From: Rhynchospora pubera
Taxonomy: Eukaryota > Streptophyta > Magnoliopsida > Poales > Cyperaceae
Length of the DNA: 64,000 nucleotides
Direction: 5' to 3'
Assembly: GCA_028095005.1 (NCBI GenBank)
Contig: CM051460.1
Span: forward strand, 19,515,501 to 19,579,500
In this document: positions 24,301 to 36,267 of the stretch, one piece after another
Layout of the letters: each line of letters starts with the position of its first letter
How positions within the stretch are numbered: the stretch's first letter is position 1
Notes under the pieces: generated by a model
Told to the model about the DNA's origin: nothing
What the model saw: the letters and a program-made list of their open reading frames with translations, nothing else
Database searches by the model: none
Program-made: the position numbers and the translations under genes

Positions 24301-24821
24301 AATACATTTGCACGGATTTAGCTTCCACCTGGTTGGATCTGGTTCCGGGAACTATAATCCTGCCACCGCTCAACTCAACTTAGTCGATCCACCATATATT
24401 AATACAATTGGTGTACCAGTTGGAGGGTGGGCTGCCATTAGATTTATTGCTGATAATCCTGGTAATTTCTTCATAACAACTTTACAAACATATATATTGA
24501 TACTCAATTTATATCTACAAGTACTTCAGAAAAACAACTGAGGCCTCAAAATCCTTTTAAGAAGACTACCTAAACGGAAGGTTATGTCAGGCAATCACTG
24601 CTAGCATGAATTTGATCTTGTTCATAACAGAGATCAGGGTACAAGTATAATACTGATTGGTTTATACTATTCTATTAATTTGTTTTGCAGGAGTATGGTT
24701 CATGCATTGCCATCTCGAAGTACATATGTCATGGGGCCTAGCCATGGCATTTATTGTGAAGAATGGTGTGGGGCCCTTTGAGACTCTGCCCCATCCACCA
24801 GCAGATTTACCAAGGTGCTAA
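21351..24821 (+). CDS. Laccase (secreted multicopper oxidase)
   Basis: Six exons join in phase to 578 aa: 21351-21488, 21579-21730, 22229-22473, 22907-23035, 23520-24461, 24691-24821. Residues 1-26 form a signal peptide with a hydrophobic core ending ...PIALAA. All four copper motifs are intact: HWHG at 96-99, HAH at 141-143, HPIHLHG at 481-487 and HCHLEVH at 541-547. The residue at the type 1 copper axial position is Leu552 (HMSWGL), usual for plant laccases. Many N-x-S/T sites fit a secreted glycoprotein. The enzyme oxidises phenolics, for example monolignols, in the cell wall using oxygen. Length and exon layout are typical of the family. Exon 5 must start at 23520 (acceptor ATCCACAG), giving [13 protein letters not shown]; an ATG-like start further in would lose the N-terminal half. 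Which laccase clade it belongs to I cannot tell. Confidence 0.93.
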
Positions 24822-25388
24822 GTGATTATATAATATACAATATTGTGCAAGGATGAAGGAAAAAGTTCTTCACTACATTTCAATTTGGTGATGATTGCTT
24901 ATTTTTCTTTCTTATTTCTTATATTCAATGACTCTTTTATTTTGCTTTTTACCGTTTAATTAAAAACTTACTTTTCAATTGTATAATATTTACTTGCAAT
25001 AAGGTGTTATGGTAATCAACATGGAAAACAAATATTCTTTGTTCTAATATATCATTAGACATCTCCCTCCCTCAACTCGTGTTTACATAAAAGAAGCCAG
25101 CAAAAGGTCCTACAAGGTAATATAGCACGAGCTAAAACAGTAAAATATTTTATTCACAAGGGAAAATACACAAGGACACTGAATACAAGAAATATTTATG
25201 CAACTTAAATTAAAATCTACAATATATTCAGGTTCTCCAACAAATGTATTAAGAAAGAAAGAACAAATGAACCAATAGAAATTTACACGTCGCATCTCCA
25301 AATCTAGTTCAAATGAAAATAGGAGACAACATTTTTTGTTTACCTTAACTGATCTTTGACAAACTATAATGACAATGCATTTGCATGT

Positions 25389-28300
25389 TTACGGGTTAAT
25401 TGTCTCAAACTTCCAAATTTTCGATCCGTCTTCACTGAGAGTGAATGTGAAAGCCATCCTCTCGTTGCTCTTCAAATTCAAGTAATCAACCTGTGCATAT
25501 ATGGAAAAAAAAAGTAAAGTATACTCAATTTGGAGCAACTATAATAAATTAAGAAAGAAAACAAAGTTAAAAAGAACCAACCTGATCCGGATCGAGAACC
25601 AAGAGACAAAAGGCTGCAACAGGCCCTGCAGAAGGTTCTAGATGCGTCTCCTTGACAGTCTCTTGACATATAACCGGAAGTCCTGGACTTGGCCCCAAAT
25701 ATTGCAATCTAGACTTTGGGGAACTAGCAAACCAAGCCTTCTCTCTTTGCTTAAAAACAACCCAGTTCAAATTTTTTAACGCGTAACTTGCACAGATTAT
25801 TCCTTTTGCCATGTTTGGTTGAGGAGTAAAATGTAGAGTAGCTTAAGGAGGAGTAAATAGTTTAATTCACTCTACTCCAAATTTATATCATGTTTGATAT
25901 GAAAAGGGTGGAGTAAACAAGGAGTAAGAGTAACTAAATAATGATAAACATCTCTTGATCCATGTGGAGTAAATTTACTCCACCTAAAATGGTAAAGTAA
26001 TTTACTCCTCCCTACTCCACACTACTCCACCAATATGAAATCAGTAAAAGTGAATTAAATGAGTTACTCTACCCTGAATCCTCTACCAAACATGGCTAAT
26101 TTTCTCTTAGATAATAAGTGTTCAGGGACGTGTGAAAAACAAAACCTGAAGTTTGGCCAAGTCTTTATTTGAGGAATCAATATAATCGATCTTCCCATTA
26201 ATTCGAAATTGTTCCCATGAATCGGTGAAGTACCAACAAATCTGCAAAACATAGCCATAAGGTTCTTCAGAGATCAACCTTTATGGGATCAAAATCAACA
26301 ATCAACATTTGAATTTCGCGACCGCTTCAATTAAATTATAGATTTTTTTTCATGGGAGATGTTACAGGGTAAAGATATAAAGATGCTTAAAAGTTTAAGT
26401 TATTGAGTATTATAGTAAATATTACAATTCGGTACGAAGGCTTCAAGGACCTTTCAGTTCGCAACCATGAAACAAGGATACACAAAATACAATAGATATA
26501 TCACAAAAGTTCAATCAAATATTAATGTCATCAACAATCTAGTGTCATGTCAGAATTCAAAATACCAAATAATTTACCTCTGCAAAAGGAACATGCTTGA
26601 TTTCTTCAACCTTGTTACTTCTTGTATCGGTGTTGATATGAATTTTATCAGATCCTTCTTCAAAACCTCTATAAATAGCCCAATGCACACAAGATCAGTA
26701 ATGCATACACATAATATTACCTCTCATGGACTCTCAAAATCCATCAGTATTTCAGCCCTACAGCATTGTAATCATTTAACCCAGATTGATACTTCCATAA
26801 TTTTGCCAATATAACTCCTAAAGTCACATTCTACCCTTCACTAAGATTAATTAGGGAGACTGCTATCTATCGTACGCCAATTTAATTTAATAGGAAAAAC
26901 AAATTAAATCAGAGAACCTGAAAACAACAGTACGATTGGATGGCCTCCCGTTTGGGCCAATCGTCGCCTGAAAAGAAAACACTTAATTAGTAAAACCAAA
27001 GAGAGCGAGAAAGAGGGGAGGGAAGAGAGTGTGTGTGTATGTGTGTTACAAGCTGAAAGAATGATGAATGCTTTAGGTGAGAGTTTGTCTCGAGGGCTTT
27101 AAGCAACAGAGCTTTCCACGGAGGCGAGACGCTGTTAGGAAATTGTCCAATTTTAATTTTATGACTAATTACTATTAATTAATCCAATTAAAACACAAGC
27201 AATACGAGATCTAGTACTTTAAGCAATAGACACAAAGAGAAAGAGGAGAAATCGATACCTCCCGCGAAATCGCATCCGCGGGGCTCGACCAAAGCATGGG
27301 AATCGATGGCGTGCCTTCTCCACCGTCTCCACCACGTCTCGTAACCGCCCTCGAGTCCACCAAGGAGGATTAATCACGTTCTACAAGGTACGTGCTAGCA
27401 TACCCAAAGAACAAGCCTAATCCCTATGGTTTTCTCTCTTGCATCAATCAACAACCTTGATTTAGTGGAGAGAAAATAGCTCAACACATGAGCAAAAGAG
27501 AGAAGGAGAGGGTGAAAAGTGGAGGCCTCATGGGAGGAATGAGAGGAGAGAGAAAAACTAGGTGGAGGCTCTCATAAGTGGTCCTTATATAGAGCACAAA
27601 AACTAATTGACCTCTTGCATAATTACAACTATGCCATCCCACCTACCACCATAATGGGCAGTCACGAAATGGGCCTTTATGGACCATTTAACCCCTTCAT
27701 TTGGACCATTAATTCATATAATTAAGGTCCCTCAACTTTGCTCTTTAATTGGGCTATATATTTGCTATTTAAATAACGGTCCAATTAATCAATATAACTA
27801 TTTATATTAATAAGTGTTGAACTAAATTAATTATTAACTCATTAATAATTATTTTAGGATTGGTTAATGCATTAATTTATTTCTATATGATCCATTGACT
27901 TAATTAATTATAACGGTTCGCAACGGTATGTAATTAATTAATCAATCTTATCATATTTCCACAGAACTTACTGCTGTGAATAAATAAATAATGCACTGTG
28001 TGATTAATGTCCTATTTGTGTGACCCTTTGAGGATTTATGCTATGTTGGCCATGGAATTAAATCGTTATTTAATTCCAATAATCATAAGTGGTATCTAGC
28101 AACACGTTATGATTCCCAATTTGCATAAATAGTGTACTGCTACAATATTTCAATCCTGCATAAGAGAATAAATATGTTTCTCTATTTTGATTCTTATGTC
28201 TCACGATATCATCGTATAATCCAAGATAGGAATGTGTCATTCTTGCAGATTATACGTTTCTTGATCTAGAGTTGATCGCTTAGTTGCGCGCATACGATCC

Positions 28301-28908
28301 AACTCCATCAAGGGGCCCAAACAGATATCGTCACTCACTAAGTGAATTAATGAGGGACATACGGTTTTCTTGATGATTAGCTTTTCCCCGCACAATTCAA
28401 GAGAACGTAAATCAAGTCCGTATAGCAGTCCTTAACGGGAATCAGCGGTAGACGAGATTTATAGAACCTATCCTCATGTGGAAAAGATAATCATCTCAAA
28501 CTTAGAACCAAAATCATAACGAAATAAACAATGACACATAACACAATCCATATGTTTATTTCGTTGGGTCAAGTCATGTACTATGTTCCATAACATATAC
28601 ATATGCAATTAAGTTGGTAACTCTTTACCTATGATTTGTAGAACTTAATCATCACTTAACTTGCATACTAATCTTATATGATAATTAATGTTCCTTGTTA
28701 ATTATCAAGATTATGGACCGTTTAGATTTATTATTGTCATTCTAAAGAATGATCCACAGAGATCTACAATTCAGATCCTCAACCTGAATAATCTGTCAAT
28801 AATAAACCTAGGAACAGATGATAAAATATCATCCATAACATAAACTAATAATTAAGTCATTAAATTATTGACTTCTAGGACATAACTCTAACAGACGCAC
28901 CCTGCCAT
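25389..28908 (-). CDS. PPOX2: PPOX2-like pyridoxamine 5'-phosphate oxidase family protein, first exon split by a solo LTR
   Basis: Exons on the minus strand: 28908-28894 plus 27132-27050 (exon 1, split), 26967-26918, 26668-26578, 26241-26146, 25749-25582, 25490-25389. With the LTR and one target-duplication copy removed they give 199 aa in perfect phase. The start is MAGCVSPPWKALLLKALETN and the end KIWKFETINP. Landmarks are ATIGPNGRPSNRTVVFR, CWYFTDSWEQFRINGKIDY and DYLNLKSNER, which match the Alr4036-type FMN-binding family (Arabidopsis At2g46580, PPOX2), a flavin split-barrel protein linked to vitamin B6 salvage. Everything downstream of the insertion looks under constraint: no stop and no frameshift. 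Unless the LTR is spliced out or transcription starts elsewhere, the gene cannot make its normal N-terminus. Intron 4 also carries a MITE (25,808-26,096). Confidence 0.88.
25808..26096. mobile_element. MITE in intron 4 of the PPOX2-like gene
   Basis: Inverted ends GCCATGTTTGGTTGAGGAG and, on the other side, TCTACCAAACATGGC bound 289 bp. The interior repeats GGAGTAAA / TTTACTCC motifs in both orientations. It lies wholly between the GTTTTG donor at 26145 and the TTTTTAAG acceptor ending at 25750, so it does not alter the coding sequence. Confidence 0.7.
27133..28893 (-). mobile_element. Solo LTR of a Ty1/copia element (Angela/BARE-like), 1,761 bp
   Basis: The ends are TGTTAG...CTAACA, the inverted dinucleotide borders of copia LTRs, and the flanks are a perfect 5-bp target duplication, GACGC (27128-27132 and 28894-28898). 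Read on the minus strand it begins TGTTAGAGTTATGTCCTAGA, close to the start I know for Angela/BARE LTRs, whose length of about 1.7-1.8 kb also fits. There is no gag or pol sequence and no second LTR, so it is a solo LTR left by recombination. A good TATA box, CTATATAAGG, lies on the minus strand near 27,585-27,594, so the LTR points the same way as the gene it splits. Confidence 0.88.
27585..27594 (-). promoter_or_regulatory. TATA box of the solo LTR
   Basis: CTATATAAGG on the minus strand lies about 455 bp before the resumption of PPOX2 exon 1. It would drive transcription from the LTR into exons 1b-6. I found no in-frame ATG close before exon 1b in the part I read (about 27,133-27,180). Confidence 0.5.
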
Positions 28909-29100
28909 TGTTCGCTTATTCGAGGCTCTTGTTTCTGTTTCTCGCTCGCTCGCTCTCTCTCTCTCCATTTAGTTTTTTCGCTGATGACGTGGCCTTCCTT
29001 CGACCAATCACGAAGCGACCCCACGATCCAGTGAGTGTAATGGCAGCTGGCCTTTTGTTCCAATTTGGGTATCTTGGTATTTATCATTATGGGTTTTAAG
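28909..29100 (-). promoter_or_regulatory. Leader and proximal promoter of the PPOX2-like gene
   Basis: Upstream of the ATG at 28908 the minus strand has a (GA)n tract followed by a short leader. This is typical of plant housekeeping promoters. From 29.1 to 30.4 kb I see only AT-rich sequence with degenerate GTGAACATATAAA-like repeats (29,170-29,400). Confidence 0.35.
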
Positions 29101-30546
29101 AAACAGGCCTAATTTGAAGGGAAAGAGAACGTTAAATGAAATTAGGGAGGAGAAAATCATAATTGCGATCTACAGTTTTATTATTGTTTGTTATTGTTTG
29201 AACAAAATGAACATATAACACACAAGATGAACATTTAAATAATCAAAGTGAACATATAAAAATAAATAAGTTGAATATGCATATAAAAATCTAAACAACA
29301 ATAAAAAATAAAATATAACTCGTAATTGAATAAAGTGAACACATAGATAAACAAATTTGACATATAAATAAATAAAGTGAATAAATACAAATGTAATGGC
29401 ACTGCATAACACGTGGAGACGGTAAACAGTAATTTCCAATTTTTTATAGCATTTTGCATTGCTTAATGCTGCATGTCTGTTAGAATGTTTCCACGGAGCA
29501 GATGCTGAACAGAAATAATATTTGTCTCTGGTCTAGGATTGGAGCTTTCAGCTGTCTTTTCATAATATAAAATGATTTGAAGTCTATGGTCAAATATTTG
29601 GTTTAACCAAAAATGAAATTCTCAACTGTCTCCCAAGGAAGAGTTGATCCGTTAATCGTTTTCTACATTTCAATATGGTAGTTCACCTAATAGTTTCTAT
29701 TGAGATATATATTAAATCCTGTAAAACTATTTCCAGAATAAGTCGTTTTAGTTTTCAAAACAATTATTTAATTAACTATATTTAATCAATTTTAGGAGTC
29801 ATATTTTGATATATGAGTAAGTTGCAGCCTTCTTTTAGTGTCGTTATCTATTTTTCCCAACGGTTTGAAAAACAAAAAGGGAAAGATTTTTTTTCATTTC
29901 CTAAAATTTTATTTTTCTTTGTTCATCTGCAGACTACAGCTGCTGCTAACGAGCATGGATAGGAATGTATCCTGAAATTCAGTGTTAAATTACAATATAT
30001 AAAATTGAAAAAGCTGGTGTTGGTTCCGGCAGCAACCAGCAAATTTCAGATAAATTGACGGCACAACACATAATATTAATTCTCACACAAGGACAAGTAG
30101 GTAGTATGTCACCTAGCCAAGAAGAGCCGAGAGGGACAGAAAAGTACTTGCTACAAAAGGATGAAATGAAAAATATATACAAGTATCACTCTTAATAAGT
30201 GAGAATCAAATGGACCAATAGCACTCGTTTTGGTGCCGAATAGCATAAGTAACAAATATGTTCTATACATTGCTAGACAAATCTACCAACTTGGGTAAAA
30301 AAGCCTAAAAAATGAATAAATAACCTATCTACTAATGACATTCTTTCTATCCAATGGATATCTCAATGTTGTTCTCTTTCGCACTTTTCCTATGTATTTA
30401 CTGAACCCAAGAGTACTCCCACAAAAAGAAAGGAAGAAAATGGATCAAAAATTAAAACTCAATATCCTACTGATGGAAAAATAACTTCCCTTTTATCTTC
30501 GCTATGTACTTGAAAGGGAACAGCCAACAGTAAAATCAGATTGAGC

Positions 30547-33500
30547 TCAGGCTTGTACTGGAAACCCAAAATTCTGGTATGACTTGATCCGCCCATCCCA
30601 TCCTGCTGTAACCACCACCTGGCCCCATGTTTCAGTGCCATTCTGACAAGCACCTTTCAGAAACTTAAACTGAGATTTAGACAATGTCAGAGGGCTTGCT
30701 GAGCCAGGCGAAAGTTTCTCCTCTGGCCACGTGGCATTTCCCCTGGTACCATGCGAGTCGTCTTGCATGGATATGAGAAGATGGATGTCTGTTTCAGGGG
30801 CCCCATTCCAAGGTACAGCAAGAGAAGTATGTTCAGATAAGAACTGCTCTGAAGACCGTATGTCCTTTGTAGAGTGCAAGTTACATGTGACTCGAGATGC
30901 TGAGTTTAACAAGTAAATGGAGTTCTCAGTGCATGAGATTATATGATTTCCTTCCCGAGTAAATGATGCAGATACATGGTTTCCATGGCTTTTCAACCCT
31001 AGAAAAGCAGATTTGTAAATAATCAACATTCAATTATAATGATCACACAGTTATCCAACATAATCTATCTTAAAGCAAACCAGCCAACTTTCTCACTCTT
31101 TCAAAATTTAAGATTAACTGAACAATTCTGTTTACTTATATAAAACCCCAGTGCATCCAAACACCAACAAAGCACAAATTAAATGGATGGTATTATCCAG
31201 CGACAGTTTTTGGTTTGGGTTTCTATATATAATTCTTTCAAAAGTACTGCGTGATTTGTTGTAAACTTTTGTTTATAGTTTAACATAAGATCAGAAGGTA
31301 ATTACATCAGAGCCCTCAAATATTCTAATAGCACAAAGCAAATAATATGATATTCTAATCTAGGTGTGTTTGGATGCATAAAAATATAGCTATTTTTGGA
31401 ATAGTATCTGGGAATAGCTATACTATACATCCAAACAAGATTAGAACAATGAAAGAATACTATACCAAATGGATTTTGTATGGGTATAGCTATTTCTACA
31501 AAATGTTGGTATAGCTATTCTTAGTATAGCTAACCCAATGCTATTCGTTAAACATCCAAACACCGAAGTTGTTCTGTTTGGGTTTTATATTTTTCTTGAA
31601 ACAAACAGAAGTTTACATGATCGATCATTAAAGTACAAACCATTACGACTTAGATTAAAAGCAAGAAGGTAAAGAAAAACCTTTATATCTGAATTTCACT
31701 TCAGAGCCCTCCAATATTCTGATTATCGAGTCAGCAGATGCCACCATCAGTTTTGTCGAATCATGAGGACAGAACTGCAAGTATCGCATAAAGAGATAAA
31801 TAAACACTTGAATACATAAACAGGGATACATTACAAGCAAAAAAGGGTACCTCAAGACTTGTAACTCTCTTATGAGGAGACTTCTTTTTCCCCTGAAGTG
31901 AAATCTCGTATTTTAGTTTCAGTTCATTATCTGGAAGCAGGAAAGACTAATTAGAACCTCCAAACAAATAAGATTATAAGAAGTGCAGAATCAACAAGTA
32001 CATAAGAAGTGAAAAATAATATGTATCATTAGGTTGAAACTTTGATGAATTTTTTTTATTCACTGGAACATTTGAAGGTAACAAGAAAACCCACTAATTT
32101 AAAAACAACTGCAGTAAGTTTATACAACAAAAAGCACCTACATGATCCGTTATGCAATAAATCTGAAAATAATCACACTCAGTACCTGATACATCATAAA
32201 GCTGGCATTGTCCTGTCATTGTACCCACCATCGCTTTCTGATAAAGAAAGTAAATAAGGACCAAAGTTTTAATTAAAACAACTGAAAAAAAATCTCATCT
32301 ATCAACAATTTTATTATTTTTTTTTTGTGTACAACTATTAAAAGCTAAGAACTCAAAGTTACCATTTCATCAGGATGGAAACAAATCGCAGTTATGATTT
32401 CTTTGGTTTCAATCCAGTTTACAACACGGCTTGAAGAGATGTCCCAAATACGAACAATACCATCAATTGAACCAGTCATAAAATAATCTTCATTAAGAGG
32501 GTTAAATTGAACACATGTCACTGCATAATGCACAGAAAATAGTATGTAAATTCAAGGGTGCAAAAGATAACTGTAATTCTTAAAATTTACAATATTCAAA
32601 AGTAGGTGCCAATTGCATACCATAATTCTTGTGGGCAAAAACTTGGAGACAGCTATCACATCCAATTTTCCACAACCGAACAGTTTTATCAGCTGATGCC
32701 GATAGTAAAGACTACAAGCAAAAAGGAAAATAGTATCAAAATTTATTAAATTTAAAGAATGCAAATTTAGAAGAGATTATCCCAGAAACTACTATCGTCA
32801 GGTATGGAACTGGTATGGGTAACATTAAAGTCTTTCTGTTTTTTTAATTAATGAGTTCCTGTCTGAACAGGAAGTGTATCGAGACCATACCATTTGTCAG
32901 TATCTGTTCAGATTGCCATATCAGGTCTCTCCTATTATTTTAAAAACACAAAATACAGACTAAAAGAAGTGCAACTGACCTTATTTTTAGACCAAGAGAT
33001 ATCCAAAACATCCCCAACATGTCCCCGGAGCTCTTGCAATGGTTCCTCATCTATCCCAAAAACCCTCTCTGGAATAACAACACAAGTTGAACTACCATGC
33101 AATTTCACATGCCTATCCTTCTTCTCTCCATTACAAAACACAGGGACAATCTGGTGATTTTCATTTATTGTAAAATACACACTTGATAAATCATCCCCGT
33201 GAAAATCAAATCCTTTATTTCTCTCGCATTCTATTACACGCCACACACGCAAAAGTCCATCTTCACCTCCAGTTGCTAAAAATTTTCCATCAGGGCTGAA
33301 TTTCATGGCAAGTATGGCACCATCATGGGCTTTGAACTCCTGACACATGTACACGTCTGACAACTCCCGCCAGTGCTTTTTACGGGTGTGGGTCTTGATC
33401 CGCTGGACCAATGCTTCCTCACGCATCGAGTTCGATTTAACAGAATCGGATTCTGTCTTATGGGCAGTTACATCTTTTCCATGAGTTCTGATACCGAGCC

Positions 33501-34155
33501 GCCTCAGCCAATTGTTCTTTTCTCCTTTAACAACATGTTTAGAAGAACTTTCTTCCTTTTGCATCAGATTAAGAACATACTGCGAGGACCCAAAACTACT
33601 ATGGAACTCTGCACCTGTGACCATCTGATTGGACCCCAACTCATGCAATCTCGTCAGACTGCCATCTCGTGCCACCTCATCGATCAGAAAAATCGTACCA
33701 TTATCCATGTTTTTTATGCTCAGATCAAATCCCAAATCAAAAGATCTGTCACGGCTGTCACTAGACCATCTGGACAAAGAAGATTGAGTCGATGATGATG
33801 ATAGTGATGGGTGCTCGCCATCTGATATGGCTCTCTCTGAGTATTGGTCTTCATCAACGGCCTCGCTTGATATTATCATGTCATTGAAGGATTTGGGTTC
33901 ATGGTGTTCAGGTTCAACAGTCGGGCTTAGGTCCAGGTCAAGACACATTGACTGGATGAACTTCTCGCGGCGCTTTTTTATGCTAACTGAACCACTTAGC
34001 CAGACTTGGTAGACAAAACTAAAACTCTGTTCTATCTCCTGATCTGTTGGGGTATCTTGGGATGGATTTGTTGAATTTGGAAATTCTTCTATTGAATCAA
34101 AGAACAATTCTTCTTCCTCTTCATGTTCTGGCACAAACGCTTCGTTGCTACCCAT
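30547..34155 (-). CDS. WD40-repeat protein, WDR44-like
   Basis: Seven coding exons on the minus strand: 34155-32980, 32711-32621, 32520-32363, 32237-32186, 31930-31851, 31774-31681, 30998-30547. They join in phase to 700 aa. The N-terminal third is acidic and Ser-rich ([16 protein letters not shown], then a Ser run) and probably disordered. WD repeats start near residue 280 ([30 protein letters not shown]) and continue with [73 protein letters not shown] and the C-terminal [14 protein letters not shown], enough for a seven-bladed propeller. Plant proteins of this group are annotated as WD repeat-containing protein 44-like; their biochemical role is poorly known. A 5' UTR intron seems to end at TATAGCAG just before the ATG, with a leader exon near 34.3-34.5 kb. 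Intron 6 holds a MITE. Confidence 0.9.
31363..31564. mobile_element. MITE with GGTGTGTTTGGATG ends, in intron 6 of the WD40 gene
   Basis: Inverted ends GGTGTGTTTGGATG and CATCCAAACACC enclose about 200 bp filled with AATAGCTATA / TATAGCTATT motifs in both orientations. No target duplication is clear. It does not touch exons. Confidence 0.7.
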
Positions 34156-35559
34156 GACTGTGTTCTCAACTGCTATAGAACAGTAAAAGAGAGATAACCA
34201 TTTAAGACATAGTCCAATTTCAACTTCTGTGAGACCTAGTGAAATCTAAATCAAGCAATGAGAAAAAAATTAAACTTGAGAAGAGGGGTTGGAAGGTTAC
34301 CTATCTCAAACAACCAGTTTATGTGTTGTCACGAGAAAAGACGCCAACTTGTGAATTAGCACATGATCTTTCCCACCATGGAAACCAAATTGCGCCAAAA
34401 TCACCGAAAGAAAAGGCAAATGACCACCCAAAACCGCATGAAGCTCAATAATTAGCACGGGAAAGCGAAGAGCTTGAATAGAGAGAGAAGTCGAAAATGT
34501 TGAATTTTGACCAAGAAGCTAAAAGGAAGGTGTAGAATAGAACGCGTTAGGAGAAGAGGATGCCTCATCTCCTAGGCTCCTTTGCAACCATGTAAGGAAG
34601 CATGAGAGTCAATTTCTTTGATTTCTGTCTTTTTCCCTCTTGCGTCGCCACCTACCGACTAATAAGAAGCGCGATCAAGAGAGAAAGGTCAGTGGGTTTT
34701 TCAATTTCCACAGAGAGAGCTAAACATGGAAGCAAACGAAACTACAATTATTATTTAATTATTTTTTTGAAAAGAACGTTTTCTCTATTCTCTATTTAAA
34801 TATAAAATAAAATAAAATAAAAAAGGTTATATTATAAGGCAGAATGTGGGACCCACTGTTCTGTGGACAAAAGAAGTAAGCGAAAAATCATGAAAATTCA
34901 ATAAAAACCAAAACTGATCACGAAAAATAGTTAAAGACTTAAGTAGTGCCGTGGAACATACTCGCCATATCGAACGGACTAAAACACGACTCCACTATCT
35001 TTATTTTTCAGCGTGATTTTGGTGGCCTGACCTCATCTGCATCCTTTATTTTTTTTTATAAAAAAAATATAGTCGTTCATAAGAAAAAATAATCATTCAA
35101 GATTTTTATTTATACTGTATTATTTTTTTAATAAATTATACTGTATTATTTATATCTAGTTGTTATTTTTTCTGCGAAATTGTTTTCCATCATCTCTATC
35201 ATCTTTTTAATTTTTTTTTATTTTCAGAAAACGTGTTAATAATTTTTTTTTCATTTTTAAAATGCAATTAATTAATCCCTCATCCTCGTCCTTTCCCAAT
35301 ACTTCTCTTTTCTCATAATCTCATCCCCATCCCTTATCGTCCCCGTTTCGTAGAGAACTTTTTATGCTTTCACAGTAAATTTGATGAAATATCTACGAAA
35401 GTAGGATGAAGCTTCGGTAGATAAGTAAAGGGAAATTATGTTATACTATATGCATGTATGATCCGTTGAGCCCAAGTGGCACAATTTCAAAAAAAAAATA
35501 ATAAAAAAAATAAAAATCCGTTGAGCTTGACTTGCTTTTTAGATATTGACAGAAATGAT

Positions 35560-35850
35560 AAATCAAAAGACAAATTAATTGTTTTAGTTTAAAAATATAA
35601 TTGTTATGAAAAAAAACTAATTGTTCTAGTTTCAAAATATAATTGTTCTTGAAAAAAAAAAGTTATCTTAGTTGTAGAATATAATTATTCTGTAAAAAAA
35701 AATTAATTGTTCTAGTTTCAGAAACTGAGGTGAGGAAGGGGATGATTCTCATTAATGAAGCATTATCTTCATTAATAACTTCACGAGATGATGATGATGA
35801 TGAGAAATATTGGGGATGATCCTTATCAGTCTTGTTTTTTCTGTTTACTT
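35560..35850. repeat. Degenerate dispersed repeat with AATTGTTCTAGTTTC tandem units
   Basis: Three to four units of about 43 bp built on TTAATTGTTCTAGTTTCA and AATATAATTGTTCT run from 35,573 to 35,722. They are followed by a GATGATGATGATG tract and GGGGATGATCCTTATCAG. The same set appears inverted at 62,928-63,250. This looks like an old transposon. The rest of 34.6-35.9 kb is AT-rich with no supported gene. Confidence 0.5.
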
Positions 35851-35892
35851 TTTTCCTCTTTTATCTCGTTTAGAGGGCTCATGTGTAAGGTT

Positions 35893-36267
35893 TCGCTACC
35901 CCAAATGCCAACATTTTGCTATTAAGTTATTTTTCCAAATTTAAAATTCAAATGTTAAATCTAAACAGTTGAACTTATTTAGTTTAACGAGTGATGCGTT
36001 TTTATATAAATTTTGTAATTTTTGGAGTTTATTTGATACTCGATCAAGAGATAGAAAAACAAACGAACCTTGTTAACTATGATAGATTCGTTCTAATACG
36101 TTCATATTTGAGCCTTTGATCGAATATTAAATAAACTCTAAAAATTTCAAAACTTATATGAAAATACATCGCTCAATAAAATTAAATAAGATCAACGGTT
36201 CGGATTTAATAAAAATTTGAAAAATTTACTAAATAGTAAAATGTTGGCATTTGGGGCAACTAAAATA
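35893..36267. mobile_element. Fold-back MITE with CCCCAAATGCCAACATTTT arms
   Basis: The left arm has CCCCAAATGCCAACATTTTG and continues through TTTTTCCAAATTTAAAATTC. The right arm is its inverse with mismatches (AAATGTTGGCATTTGGGGC). Matching continues inward through CATTT/GATCAACGGTT-type blocks and GAGTTTATTTGATACTCGAT, so almost the whole 375 bp folds on itself. From 36.3 to 38.1 kb I see only AT-rich DNA. Confidence 0.65.

Noticed and set aside
23537..24541. 334-codon ORF as a stand-alone laccase gene
   Set aside because: It is exon 5 of the six-exon laccase, read on into intron 5. The exon starts at 23520 and ends at 24461.
27133..28893. Full LTR retrotransposon in the PPOX2-like gene
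   Set aside because: There is no internal region, no second LTR and no gag or pol coding. Ends and target duplication fit a solo LTR.
33373..33795. 140-codon plus-strand ORF opposite the WD40 gene
   Set aside because: It is antisense to exon 1 of the WD40 gene, with no family signature.
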